Assembly: GCA_038496445.1 (NCBI GenBank)
Contig: JALMLS010000210.1
Coordinates: forward strand, 1-64,000
DNA length: 64,000 nt
Direction: 5' to 3'
DNA from: Trichosphaerium sp. ATCC 40318
Taxonomy: Eukaryota; Discosea; Flabellinia; Trichosidae
The position numbers and the translations under genes were made by a program. The notes beneath the pieces were generated by a model that did no database searches, was not told the DNA's origin, and saw only the letters and a program-made list of their open reading frames with translations. How positions within the stretch are numbered: the stretch's first letter is position 1; each line of letters begins with the position of its first letter. Below are positions 24,075 to 35,077 of the stretch, in pieces.

Positions 24075-24776
24075 CTACAAAACAACGTGATCGTTACCTA
24101 TTTTGGCTGTATCAAGGACAACTTGGAAATTTACAAACGTCGTGTAAGGACTCCTTTGATGTCTTTGTCCTGATTCAGTTGCTTCAACAAGGTTTTGGCT
24201 ACCAGAAGGAACCAATGAAAATGAAAAATAATCGTTTAGGTTCTAATGAGCAATGAAGACGTCATATAACATTGTTACATTCTAGTGCACGATGACTGAG
24301 ACTCCTGAGGCTGTAAGAAATTGTTGACTTTCATCAGAAATAGCGAAAGCATAATGGTATGAACTCCAGAAAGTGCTTTAACACGTTCATCTGTAATAGC
24401 TAATATTGATACATACAATGTACCACACTATACGGTTGTATATAAGCGTTTGAATTCCGAAATTGTTGAAAAATAAGTTAAAAAATTGCTTTGGCTGTAA
24501 GTACTATTCCACGGTACAGCATTTCCAAATCGCAAAATGTTGTTTGCACCTGTAATTGTAACATCATATCTATAACAATTAAATGTGTAAGGTGGTTCTG
24601 AGGGGAGTAATAACGTCTCAAAGATTGTAGAAACCCAAAATTATCAAAAATCAATATTTCTGAAACTGCCTCGCAAGCGATGCTCCAAAGCTTAGATAAT
24701 TCAAAATTGAAGAATATGCAGATATTTTGCACAGGGCAAAAATATAAGCAATTAGTGAGCTTTCATTAGTTGTCAT
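24075..24776 (-). CDS. possible unrecognised gene, convergent with F-box gene A
   Basis: Minus-strand exon-like segments include PPYTFNCYRYDVTITGANNI followed by LRFGNAVPWNSTYSQSNF up to a GTATAG donor, then AFAISDESQQFLTASGVSVI, then VPSGSQNLVEATESGQRHQR with a stop at 24075-24077. The composition suggests an extracellular beta-rich protein. The N-terminal exon (ATG at about 24774) is uncertain because its join to the TNCYRYD exon is not clean. No family recognised. Confidence 0.35.
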
Positions 24777-24925
24777 CATCGTCGTAACAAACAATGAGAA
24801 CAGATCACATGGCTTGATTCGGATGTATTTTCTTAAAAACTGTTTTAGTCATCAATCACGTGCGTTGAATTAAAAAACTATGAATAATAGTTCCAGTTAC
24901 GAGGCGTGACTATTTGCTTTAGAAA

Positions 24926-27183
24926 ATGGATTTGCTCTATTTCTACGCTGTGTTGTTCGTATTTGTCACTATGAATCATGGTAAAACAGGTACGAGTAGT
25001 ATTTATACAAGCCTTTACAAAAGGCCGTTCAAATAACAGTAATTATTAAAGTCCTTTCAAATAATAGTATTGTGTTTTAGTCATAACTTCAAGTGAACAC
25101 GTTTGTGGTAATGATATTGGTTGTTATCTTGCAGAAGAACCTACTGAGCTTATTCTCAATTCAACAAACTTGGTTTTTGGTAACTTAACTGGTGCACTTA
25201 CAAAAAGCGTTGACATTTATGGTAAGTTGGTGGTTCTCAGTCAGTTGTAATTAAGTGCGCTTAGGATTGTTTAATGTAAATATCTCATGCTACCAAGAAC
25301 AACTGTTTTACTCACTTTACAATAATATCAGTATCTCCCTATCTGGATTTACAATTCGGGATTGTAATATCAGAATTCTCGCGTATGAGAATGTTACCAT
25401 TACGTACTTACTTGGCTAGATTTTAAGCGAACTTATTAGAAACATGTTAATATTCACTTTAGAAACGTGACGTTTACTGGACATGCTGCTGGCTTAGTAG
25501 TTTTAGACAGGTACAGTGTTATTGATATTTGGTTATAGTTACGGTTGCTTACAAACGTACAATAGTGAGGTGACCCTTAAACAAGTGACATTTAGAGATA
25601 TTTTTATAGCAAGTGCTTTTGATGTTCTGAGAATTGAAGTCGCGGCAACAGCGTACTTACAAGAGTGTGTTTTTTCGAATATTGCATACAACGAAACACT
25701 TAGACGACGTACCACTTAACAACTATTTAACTTTTTTCAATAACACAACATAGCAATGATTATTATTTTCTCAGCGACAAGAGTACATGCTCATTTTGTT
25801 ATCAATCTTATTTTATGAATAGGTTGTAATGAGGTCTTGTTTGGTTGAGGACAATAATATTTTTGAGACTCCATTTTTAGAGTTACCACGTTTAGCTGAC
25901 GCAGAAATATCAAACTCTAGTTTTGTGAGAAATACAGTGAACATACCATCTGCGGACAGTTGCACGGGTACTATCTTGCTTTCCGTTATGGTATTAACTA
26001 CCTTGGAATAGAGTTTATGGATGTATACTCCACTAGGTTGCTTATAGATTCCTGTGTGTTTGAGAACAATACTTGCATGTACGTTCTCTTTTGTCTGTTA
26101 TATTGTGAAGCATCTTGCCATTTACAATACGTGTTTTAGAACGAATACTTCAACAATTCTAAGTTCTCCTTCATTTGTTGGGTTGGAAAGCAACATTACT
26201 ATAAGGTCAAGACTGTAACTGGTGAAGTGCTTATCTTTGTGTAGGAATACGAGATTTGCTAATGATAATAATGGTAATCATAAGTACAAAAGTAAACAGT
26301 TTTAATCCCATGTAGAACCAAATACAGTATTTTCCTGTTCAAATAATCTTAATTTCACATGTGGAAAAGCTAAATGTTACAGCACTACATTCTTTGAAGA
26401 GTGCAACACAACTGGTAACAGTATTCATACTCAAACTTTACACTATTTGACAATATTTAATAGTTACATGCAACAATGAAGACTACTGTGGTAAGACGTT
26501 TACAAAGAATAACTAAAAAAGAGGTTCTATAATCTAACATTGTAATATCTACAGCTGGAACTCTACCACACCAAATTGTGTTATCTAGTCCTTTGGTAAT
26601 AGATGGAGATTTAGTCCTCTCAGGAACAGCTACAATTACTCCAGGAGGCTTTCTTGAAGTTGAGGGTATCACGTGATTTAATTGTTGACATTCTTTTTTT
26701 TGATCTCATCAAGTGTAGGATCTATTGTGATACCACCAAACACGACATTCATCATTGATTTCAGTGGTTATAATGCTACAATAATTGATGACACAAGAAT
26801 AGAAGTAATGAGAAGTAATAGTGGCACAATAAGCGGCAGTGTTACACTTGTTCCACCAGAAAAGGCGTGTTTAAGTGCAATGCTTGACAGGACTCTTTCA
26901 TCGTATGTCTATATGAGTAATCTAAATGACCCTGATTTTGATTTTAGCAGCATATTTGTAATTGCATCAAGACCTGACAGTTGTGGCAACCAACCAGAAC
27001 CAATGAACGTTGGTATGGTGCTTGGTATTACTTTTGGTGTTCTTTTCTTGGTAAGCTATTTTGTGTTTGATGTGGTAACAACTTTTGACTCGGTGATAGG
27101 TAGTCGTTGGTCTTCTTGTTATTTTCTTCGTTCCAAGTTTGAGACATGCAATTGTACCATACTCTTTACGTAAAGCACACTAA
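24926..27183 (+). CDS. single-pass membrane protein with repetitive beta-helix-like ectodomain
   Basis: Exon 1 gives a signal peptide (MDLLYFYAVLFVFVTMNHG). Exons then encode short repeats of the type seen in parallel beta-helix surface proteins: ISISLSGFTIRDCNIRI, NVTFTGHAAGLVVLD, VTLKQVTFRDIFIASAFDVL, RSCLVEDNNIF and ISNSSFVRNT, each near N-x-T/S sites. Close to the membrane come strands such as LVIDGDLVLSGTATITPGG and SIVIPPNTTFIIDFSGYNAT. One C-terminal transmembrane helix is formed by splicing MVLGITFGVLFL to VVVGLLVIFF across an intron at about 27052-27101. A short basic tail ends at TAA 27181-27183. The small-exon array, about a dozen exons, matches the repeat pattern. The family is not recognised; pectate-lyase-fold adhesin-like is the closest description. 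Confidence 0.6.
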
Positions 27184-27554
27184 AAATTTCTTCTACTGAC
27201 AATTCATTGTAATAAGCAACAATAAGATTTAACGCTCTTTGTTCATTTTAAACTGCCATTTAATTGCTGTACGTATTGTCACATCCCTATAGCACCATTG
27301 GCTCCTACAAACAATACCTGGTTGAGGGGAAGCTATCCCTTGGCTTGTTTTACGGACCGGTTTGTACAGCCATTATCTCTTGGAACCTTAAGACTAACTG
27401 TAACATTACAGAGATGTTGTCGTTTTGGCTACAAGCCAAAATTCCGGGTTTGAAAAGCTGAAGCATAATTACAGTGGTTGTCTTATTTGCTTTTTTTGGC
27501 ATTAAAGTCAGAAAAATGTCAACAAGGCCAAGTTTCATTATCGCTTTCGTAAAC
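27184..27554. other. intergenic
   Basis: Short spacer between two + strand genes. A 65-codon open frame (27264-27461) has no support. Nothing else seen. Confidence 0.45.
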
Positions 27555-29643
27555 ATGAAGTACACGCGCTTTTTTCTTGTCCTTCTTCTTGCTGTAGTTA
27601 CAGCTAGAACAGTCTTTGATTTTAACACTAATTCTGCCTCACTTCGAGCTGGCGCTGCTAAAGTGAATGCTACAATGCCTCTCGGTGTACCTCTTGGTAC
27701 GTAATTAACTTATAGCATTTTTCCTGACACTTTTCTCTAGCTGGATACAACCACGTGCGTTCAAACATTATAACCGTAGCCCTAATTAGCCTCCCTAGGG
27801 TGCTCGTAGGGTAGAGTTTTGGCCTATACCGGATATTCTTCCTTACAGCAATTTTATGACTGGAAAGTACGGTCACGTGCTAAATGTTGTCCAAAACTAT
27901 GTTTTTCTTCTTGTAAACGCACATGCGCAATACTAAAACTGTGTTCATAGCGTTGGTCACATTGAACCTCTTTGGGTAAAGGCTATTGTTATAGATGATG
28001 GTAAAGAAAAGCTTGCGTTCGTAACTATGGACGGAATAGGGTACTACAATTTTGTGGTCAAGAGAAACTGTTTTATTTAATATTCTTCTTCAGAGCGGAT
28101 GGTAACTTAGTAGATATGGCTTGGAATATGGCCACCGATGATGGGTTCACCGTACCGTTTTCAAACGTGATAATGTCTGCGTCTCATACGCACAGTGGCC
28201 CTGGTTTGTACAAAAAACAATATTGTTTTTAACATTTTTAACAGGCGCAATCTCTCCTGAATTTCTGTGGGCTATGGCCCCTGCTACCGATCTTATGGTA
28301 CCAGAGTTACAAAGGATGTTTGCAGGATTTATTGCCGAAGCTATGGTACTTTATCGTCATTACAATAAACCAGTTTGTCTGAACTAACTCGGCTAGGTAA
28401 AAGCTGAACAAAACCTTCAGGACGCAATGCTTGGCATTACAGTTGCCAACCTAACGGGCGTAACACGTAACAGACGTGCTAAGATTAGCAAATATGTCAA
28501 TGTTGACACTATCGATCCAAATCTGGCAGTGATTCGAGTGGACGATATGAAAGGTGGTGTCATTGGTACCAGTACGTAATAATTAATATTGAATTTCATG
28601 CCTTAAACGCCTTTAGTATGGAATTTTGCTATTCATGGTACTTGCTATGGTCCTAGTAATATGAAATTTTCTGGAGATATAATGGGACACACAAATACGC
28701 TCATTGAGCAAAACATTGGTACGGTTCAATCAAATATTTCAAACTCCGAAGTTTGCGCTTCTTACTTTTTTCTTAAAGGTGGCGTATCGCTTTTTATCAA
28801 TGCAGATGCTGGAGATATTGACCCAAGTACGTTCAATGATACTTAAAAATTCTTATAGATCAACGTAGCTTCCGAATCATGTGCCCAAGAGCCAAATTTT
28901 TCAGGATCAACAACAATTATGAACAAAGTTGTTCAAGTCCGAAACAGCATTAAAACATCTTCAAACGTTGCTCTCACAGCATATTCTGAGAATGTACCTT
29001 TCGGTTCAACCAACTTGAACTTTACACTAGAACGTTTTGAGAATTGCACAACAGGTACGCAGTTCCTTATCAACAAGCATCCTAATGATCGTAACTTATT
29101 TAGGAGGAGCATTGGATATATGCTCAATCTGCAAAGTCTTGGGTTGTGATATTAACGCTCACATGGGTGACGCGTGGATAGAAAACAAACCTAAATTCAC
29201 AGCATTCAAAATAGTGGTTGACGATGTTTCAACTGTCGTTGTTACGGTCCCTGGTAAGGCACCTTTTGTTAAGAGTTTTTCTTGGCTTAGTTTTTTTTTT
29301 TTCCTTCAAGGTGAGGCTTTGATTGAACTTGGTTGGCAAATTCGTAACGACACAGAAAAGCTTGGGTTTGATCAAACTTTATTCGCTGGATACAGTACGC
29401 CTTAACACGTTTACAGTAACTTTTGTTAACATCTTGTCAAAGGTAACGCTCACATGGGATACTTTGCGACACCAAATGAATACGATATTGGCGGCTATGA
29501 GTCTCAGCTAACGTTGTGGGGTACTTTTAAAACCACGTGTTGTACGATCGGCTAATATGTCTTTAATAGGTATAGACACTGCCACTATGATTCGTAATGG
29601 TGCTTACAAAGTAGCTTCAAAGATATCCCAAATGTCTCCTTGA
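27555..29643 (+). CDS. neutral/alkaline ceramidase-like secreted hydrolase
   Basis: Predicted to act on ceramide-like amides outside the cell or in the secretory path. The chosen start (27555) gives a signal peptide (MKYTRFFLVLLLAVVTA); an in-frame ATG at 27516 is less likely. Spliced exons give LRAGAAKVNATMPLGVPL, then AGYNHGARRVEFWPIPD. The zinc/active-site block VIMSASHTHSGP follows, then GAISPEFLWAM, MWNFAIHGTCYGP, INADAGDIDP, and the C-terminal signature NAHMGYFATPNEYDIGGYES. These match the order in neutral ceramidases (SASHTHSGP, GDVSPN-like, YxxTxxEYxxGGYE). The product is about 480 residues, so the C-terminal Ig-like domain of animal ASAH2 proteins (total over 700) is missing. TGA is at 29641-29643; the next gene converges 135 bases away. 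Confidence 0.75.
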
Positions 29644-29778
29644 GAAATAAATCACTTTCTATTCGCAACTTTAATTTTATTTAGACAGTGATTCCTACTT
29701 TTTTCTTCGTCCAAAGAAATTTATCATTTCTAATTGTAAGGCTGTTTTATGAATTTACTCATATGTTTTTTATACATG

Positions 29779-30652
29779 CTAATTTGCTATCAATTTGCCA
29801 TCTTCATCCCATGCTTTACTCTCTCCGACTTGTTTACCATTAACATAGTTTCTTAGAAAGTTCAACTGACCATTAGAATACCACATCTTGCTCTCTCCTT
29901 CCTTTTGACCATTGACATAATGCTCAAAGTTCCATAAGTAACCATTAGAAAACCACCTCTTGTAATCCCCTTGAAGCAAACCTCCAGTGTAATAACATTG
30001 CATTTCCATTTGTCCATTGTAACACCAACATAGGTATTCTCCTTCCATAATACCATCAACGTACGTTTTCTTACAAGCCAATTGACCATTTCGGTACCAT
30101 TGCTTGTGTTCTCCGATAGGTACACCCTCTTTATATTTTCCACAAAAATTCGGCTGACCACTGTTGTACCAAGTTTTACATTCTCCATCATGCTCACCAT
30201 TAATGAAATGGCATTGACTCTTCAATTGGCCATTCCAAAACCATTTCTTTCGTTCTCCTTGTAATTTATCATTTAAATAATGACCACATTCACGTATTCT
30301 CGTTGAAGAATAATACCACTGTGTGTATTCTCCTTCTCGTTTGCCATTGATGTAAAAATATTGTTTATTCAGTTTATATCCATCACCGTGCCAGTTGTTG
30401 CAGTCTCTCTCTTTTTGCATCCATTTACCATTTTTTTGTAAGTCAGCATCAAATCTCGTTGTAGTTGCTGTGTACTTTGATAATAAAGGCCATTTTAGAT
30501 AAATATCAAAACCTAGATCTATAATATCAAGGTGCAGCTCCAAAGGAATGTTTAATAGATGGTTATGCTCCTGTTCTACTCTGGAGGGATTTAACTAAAT
30601 AATATTACTTTTTAACCATTTTAGTTACTCTTACTTTGTGTTTCGCTTTCAT
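29779..30652 (-). CDS. F-box / MORN_2-repeat protein, copy 2
   Basis: A probable ubiquitin-ligase substrate receptor. Exon 1 (MKAKHK, start 30652) ends at a GTAAGAGT donor. The second exon starts LNPSRVEQEHNHLLNIPLEL and runs intact to 29779. The F-box-like region (LPLELHLDIIDLGF pattern, here IPLEL) is followed by KWPLLSKYTATTTRFDADL and then about nine MORN_2 units, for example EGEYTQWYYSSTRI, QGERKKWFWNGQLKSQ, DGECKTWYNSGQP, IGEHKQWYRNGQL and EGESKMWYSNGQL. The first 120 or so bases of exon 2 differ from copy 3 (61709-62794) by only a handful of mostly silent changes, while the repeat blocks differ strongly. This suggests gene conversion or strong selection on the N-terminal module and free divergence of the repeat surface. 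Confidence 0.8.
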
Positions 30653-30963
30653 TTGTGGTAATAACTGGTAAATAGGTTTTAATTGTTGTCAACAGCGGTC
30701 AATATCACGTAGCCAAACGTGAGATAATCTGATAGACCTTTTGATAATAAAATACTTCAGATTCATTTAATTATTAGTTCTTTCTCATTGAATAGCAGCA
30801 TGTTGAATGGAAGGTAGTTCTTAAGACAAGAATGGGAGTATTTATTGAGCAAGGTAACATAGAACATACTAACAATAGTTTTTGCATGTCACTTTATTAC
30901 TTTCTCGATAGAGAATATTATGACATTATTGCGTACTGACTACGATATACTTTGTTTTGAAGC
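30653..30963. other. intergenic
   Basis: A 310-base spacer between two minus-strand genes, holding the promoter side of F-box/MORN copy 2. No motif beyond AT-rich sequence. Confidence 0.45.
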
Positions 30964-33900
30964 TCAACGCTTAGAGCCATTTTTGACTTTCTCAACGCGA
31001 TATGTGAGCTGTTTTTGTACAGTATCAATGTGTACAATAGCATTCGTATCAAGTACTTGTGATACAATCAACCGCGATAGTTCAGTGGTCACATTTCTCT
31101 CAATATATCGCTTAAGCGGCCTGGCCCCATAGACAGGAGAATATGTCTCTTCTAAAACACGTGTCAGCAAACCAAATATTGATTAGAAAAAAAGTCACAT
31201 ACCTGCTATAAACGTGTAGGCACGCTCGGATAGATTCAAGGAGATGTTTCTCTCATCCAACCTTTTTTGTAGCAATGCAAACTGCAGCTTTGTTATCTTT
31301 TTTAAGTGGCTTGAAGATAACGGAGTAAATATGACTTGGTCATCTAACCGATTCAAGAATTCAGGAGTAAAGTATCCCTTGCGCATAATGAGAAGATTTT
31401 TGAACTTATTATGATCAATGTACCTTGACTTCACCCATGACGTTCTCCTTGGTCTTGTCAGAAATAACATCTCCTATTACTTGTTCCAACAAGAAGTTTG
31501 CACCCAAGTTCGATGTCTAGAGTGATTGTAAGCAAGGTGAGTTATGATGTATTCAGCTATCAAGATATTGTTTCGTACCATAATGAGAACTACATTAGTG
31601 AAATCGACAGTCTTTCCTTGAGAATCAGTTAAGCGTCCATCATCCATAACTTGAAGAAGTGTATTCAAAACAAGTTTGTGAGCTTTCTCGATCTCATCAA
31701 ATAGAACAACTGCATATGGTCTCCTCCTCACTGCTTCCGTCAGTTGACCACCTTCTTGGTATCCAACATAACCAGGTGGAGCACCAATAAGACGTGCTAC
31801 AGCATGTTGCTCCATATATTCTTCAAAAAAAGTTACAAAACAAATCAACCACTTGAATCGTACCTGACATATCTAAACGCACAATCAAGTTTTCGTCATC
31901 AAACAACTCTGCTGCTAGAGCTTTTGCAAGTTCCGTCTTACCAACACCAGTTGGTCCAAGAAACAAGAACGATGCAGTAGGTTTTCCAGGACGAGAAAGG
32001 CCCGCACGACAGCGAAGTACCGCCTAAGCATATCGATTATTTGCATGCTAAAACCGGAATATCCGTACCTCAGATACGGCCTTCACTGCCTCTTCTTGAC
32101 CAATGAGCCTCTTGTGAAGATGTTTGCTCAAGTTTATAACCTTTTCCCGCTCTGTCTGACCCAACTTGGAGACAGGAATGCACGTCCATCTTGAAACGAT
32201 TTCGGCTATTTTTTCCGGAGTAACGTTTTCTGTTAGCATAAACTCCTCTTCCCTAGCATCAACATCCTTTCTTATTCCAGAAATAGCTTTCTTAGTCTCT
32301 GGTATAGCCCCATATTCTATATCTGCTACCTTGCTCATATCACCTTGCCTCTTGGCTATAGACAGTTTCTTTCGAAGCTTGTCAAGCTTTTCTCTCATTG
32401 ATGACAGTTTATCGAATACAGCCTTTTCGTGCTCATACCGAAGCTTCAAAGGTTGTAGCTTCTCTTGGACATTTGCTAGCTCTAGTTTTGCCTCTCTTAG
32501 CCTTGTTTTAGAACCATCGTCAGTCTCCTTCTCTAAATGCTTTATTTGAACTTCAAGATGAGTGCATCGCCTCTCTAGAATATCAAGTTCTTCTGGTTGA
32601 GAATCCAGTTGAACTCGAGTATTAGCACATGCCTCATCCATCAAATCGATTGCTTTATCAGGTAGGTTTCTCTCTGGTATCTATAAAACTATAAGACTCA
32701 TATCGTAGCATATTTGACCGTACATAGCGAGCTGAGAGGTTGGCACAAGCGAAAAGAGCTGCATCTTGAATACGAACACCGTGATGACTCTCGTACTTTT
32801 CTTTAATACCACGTAGAATAGAGACAGTATCAGTAACTGTTGGTTCCGAGACGAGTACTTGCTGAAACCTTCTTTCAAAAGCAGCATCTTTTTCCATATG
32901 CTTCTTGTACTCTTGAAGCGTCGTAGCACCAATGCACCGAAGCTCGCCTACAAAAATTGGTCAGAAAGAAAAGTTGAGCAAAGAAGTCCGTTCTTACCAC
33001 GTGCTAACATTGGTTTCAATAAATTTGCAGCGTCCATAGCACCATCTGATTTTCCTGCGCCCAACACAAGGTGAATCTCATCTATGAACAAGATGATTTT
33101 TCCAGCAGATTCCTAACAAAACCCAATAAATATATAAAGCTGCTACTGTCTATCAGATATACCTGAACTTCTGTCAAAACAGATTTGAGACGCTCTTCAA
33201 ACTCTCCTCTATACTTTGCCCCCGCAACCAATGCACCCATATCTAAATTGATAATCCTACAATCCAGATTCGCTGGTACATCTCCAGATACAATACGCTG
33301 AGCTAATCCTTCAACGATAGCACTAACAAGTTGTAAGAAAAACATTACCTGAAACAAACGTACGTTTTACCAACACCTGGCTCACCGATAAGGACAGGAT
33401 TGTTCTTACGTCTTCTACATAGAACCTGGATGATACGACGAACTTCTTCATCGCGTCCGATAACAGGATCCAAATCAGATGATTCAGCTTGAGAAACAAG
33501 ATCAATACCGAACTTTGATAAACTTTCATAGTTTGCTTCCGCCGTTTTCGTTAGCACTTTCTTCTTTCCTCGCACTTTCTTGATAGCCTCCAAAAGAAGG
33601 TTCTAGAAGGAATAGATTACATCACAGCTACAAAGGCAGAGTTGAATGGGTACCTCAGTAAGTCCTCCTGATTGAAAGGAGGCTTTCACTTTTTTGCTCT
33701 TCATCAGAACTCTGAATAAACTATCCTGTGAAACAAAGCTATCGCCATTTTCTTGCATCCTTTTCTTTGCTGATTTAAACAATCGTTGTAGATCGATAGA
33801 AGGTGATGGGTTTGTAGGGGCAGGCCTTTGCCTTGGAATCCTATCAACCAAAGCAGAAAGAGCCCGTTCTACAAAAAAGTTATTTCAAAAACAAAATGAT

Positions 33901-34160
33901 TGATTTTCGAGATTGAAAATGTCGCACTAATTTTCATTGCTGATGCGCCTGCTTTATCGCAAATTCGTGTAGCTAAGCATTCCTTATCACTAAAAAAAGC
34001 CAAACCAAGGTGCATTGGGGTAATAACTACGAGATAATTGAGTAAAACTATAAACTTTAAAGCGAAACTCACCAGGGTTTCCTTTATCGATGGCTATGCG
34101 TCCTGCCTCTGCGATTACTTTCTTTGCGTACACTGTTAGGTCTTCGGTTACCAAAGACAT
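30964..34160 (-). CDS. clpB: ClpB/Hsp104-type AAA+ protein disaggregase
   Basis: A hexameric ATPase that threads and rescues aggregated proteins with Hsp70. The start at 34160 gives [20 protein letters not shown], then a Clp_N-like region ([20 protein letters not shown]). The first AAA+ domain has Walker A GEPGVGKT (about 33370), the pore-type segment [16 protein letters not shown], Walker [10 protein letters not shown] and the arginine stretch [14 protein letters not shown] long coiled-coil middle domain follows ([20 protein letters not shown]). The second AAA+ domain has Walker [15 protein letters not shown], the pore loop [23 protein letters not shown] and sensor-2 [10 protein letters not shown]. 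Full-length animals are reported to lack two-domain Hsp104/Hsp78 proteins, so this gene is notable. A dozen short introns show it is a resident eukaryotic gene. No clear mitochondrial presequence is visible. Confidence 0.9.
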
Positions 34161-35077
34161 GACGAGAAGCTGTGGTGGTATAGAGACGAACTAATAAGCA
34201 AACCTAATATCAATCATCAGATTGAAACAGCGAAACTTGCTTGCAATCAGACATTGGTGTATTGATATACTGAACACATCGTATGACACTGCAGGGTATC
34301 CCCGAATGCTGTTTTATCGTTTTATGTAATATCATGGTGTCCGCAAGAAAGCAACAACTTGAACGCTACAGTCACGTCCGGGTTACTGTTTTCAGTGCAT
34401 TCCTGAAATAAAGATCCAGATGAATAGAAAGAAATTACCCTTATTTTCAATATGTTGACCCACAATCTCATAGGAGTATTCGAGAACCTTAACAAAAAAA
34501 CCCTTGTAGACAATACATAGTTACTAGGACTTGAGGGTTAGTGGTTGGTCAGAAAAGTAAGGTTTCACAGAAACGGCAAACCCAAATTGTAGTGATACTG
34601 AGAACGCGTCGAGAATGGTTAGTTTTTTTAGTTTGTATGGATAGATACGCCATCGTATGGGTAATGCTGAATTTTGACATGCATGACCCAAAAATGTCGC
34701 CTGCTGCAATTTTTTTTGTTGGGTTTTACGCTGTACGCTAGAAAACATTGGAAAAGAATTACGTATGCGTGGTAAAACGTTTTTTGTAGTCGCTTTTGGC
34801 AAAATTAGTAGCTGGCAGCCCGTTGTTTTTGTTAATGTGCTAGAAGGTATCCACAACACTATGAAGTAAACTTTAACGCATCTATTTCATGATTCATGAA
34901 GCATCGTGAAAGTTTAAGAACTAGAAGCTTCAAAACACCTTTATCCTTGTTATTACCATTGTAGAGAGTCCAATAAATAAAATCCCGTGCTCAATGGAAA
35001 GCGTCCTCCTGCATTCTTGGGAAACCGCTAGTTAAGTCATGACCTTAATAAGTGTCGGTCATATTTCAGCAAACTAA
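34161..35077. other. intergenic between divergent genes
   Basis: About 900 bases between clpB (-) and the TIG/ankyrin gene (+), likely carrying both promoters. Overlapping open frames at 34524-34859 (-) and 34541-34741 (+) look like chance. An upstream non-coding exon for the TIG gene is possible because CAG precedes the AAACTAAATG start context. Confidence 0.4.
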
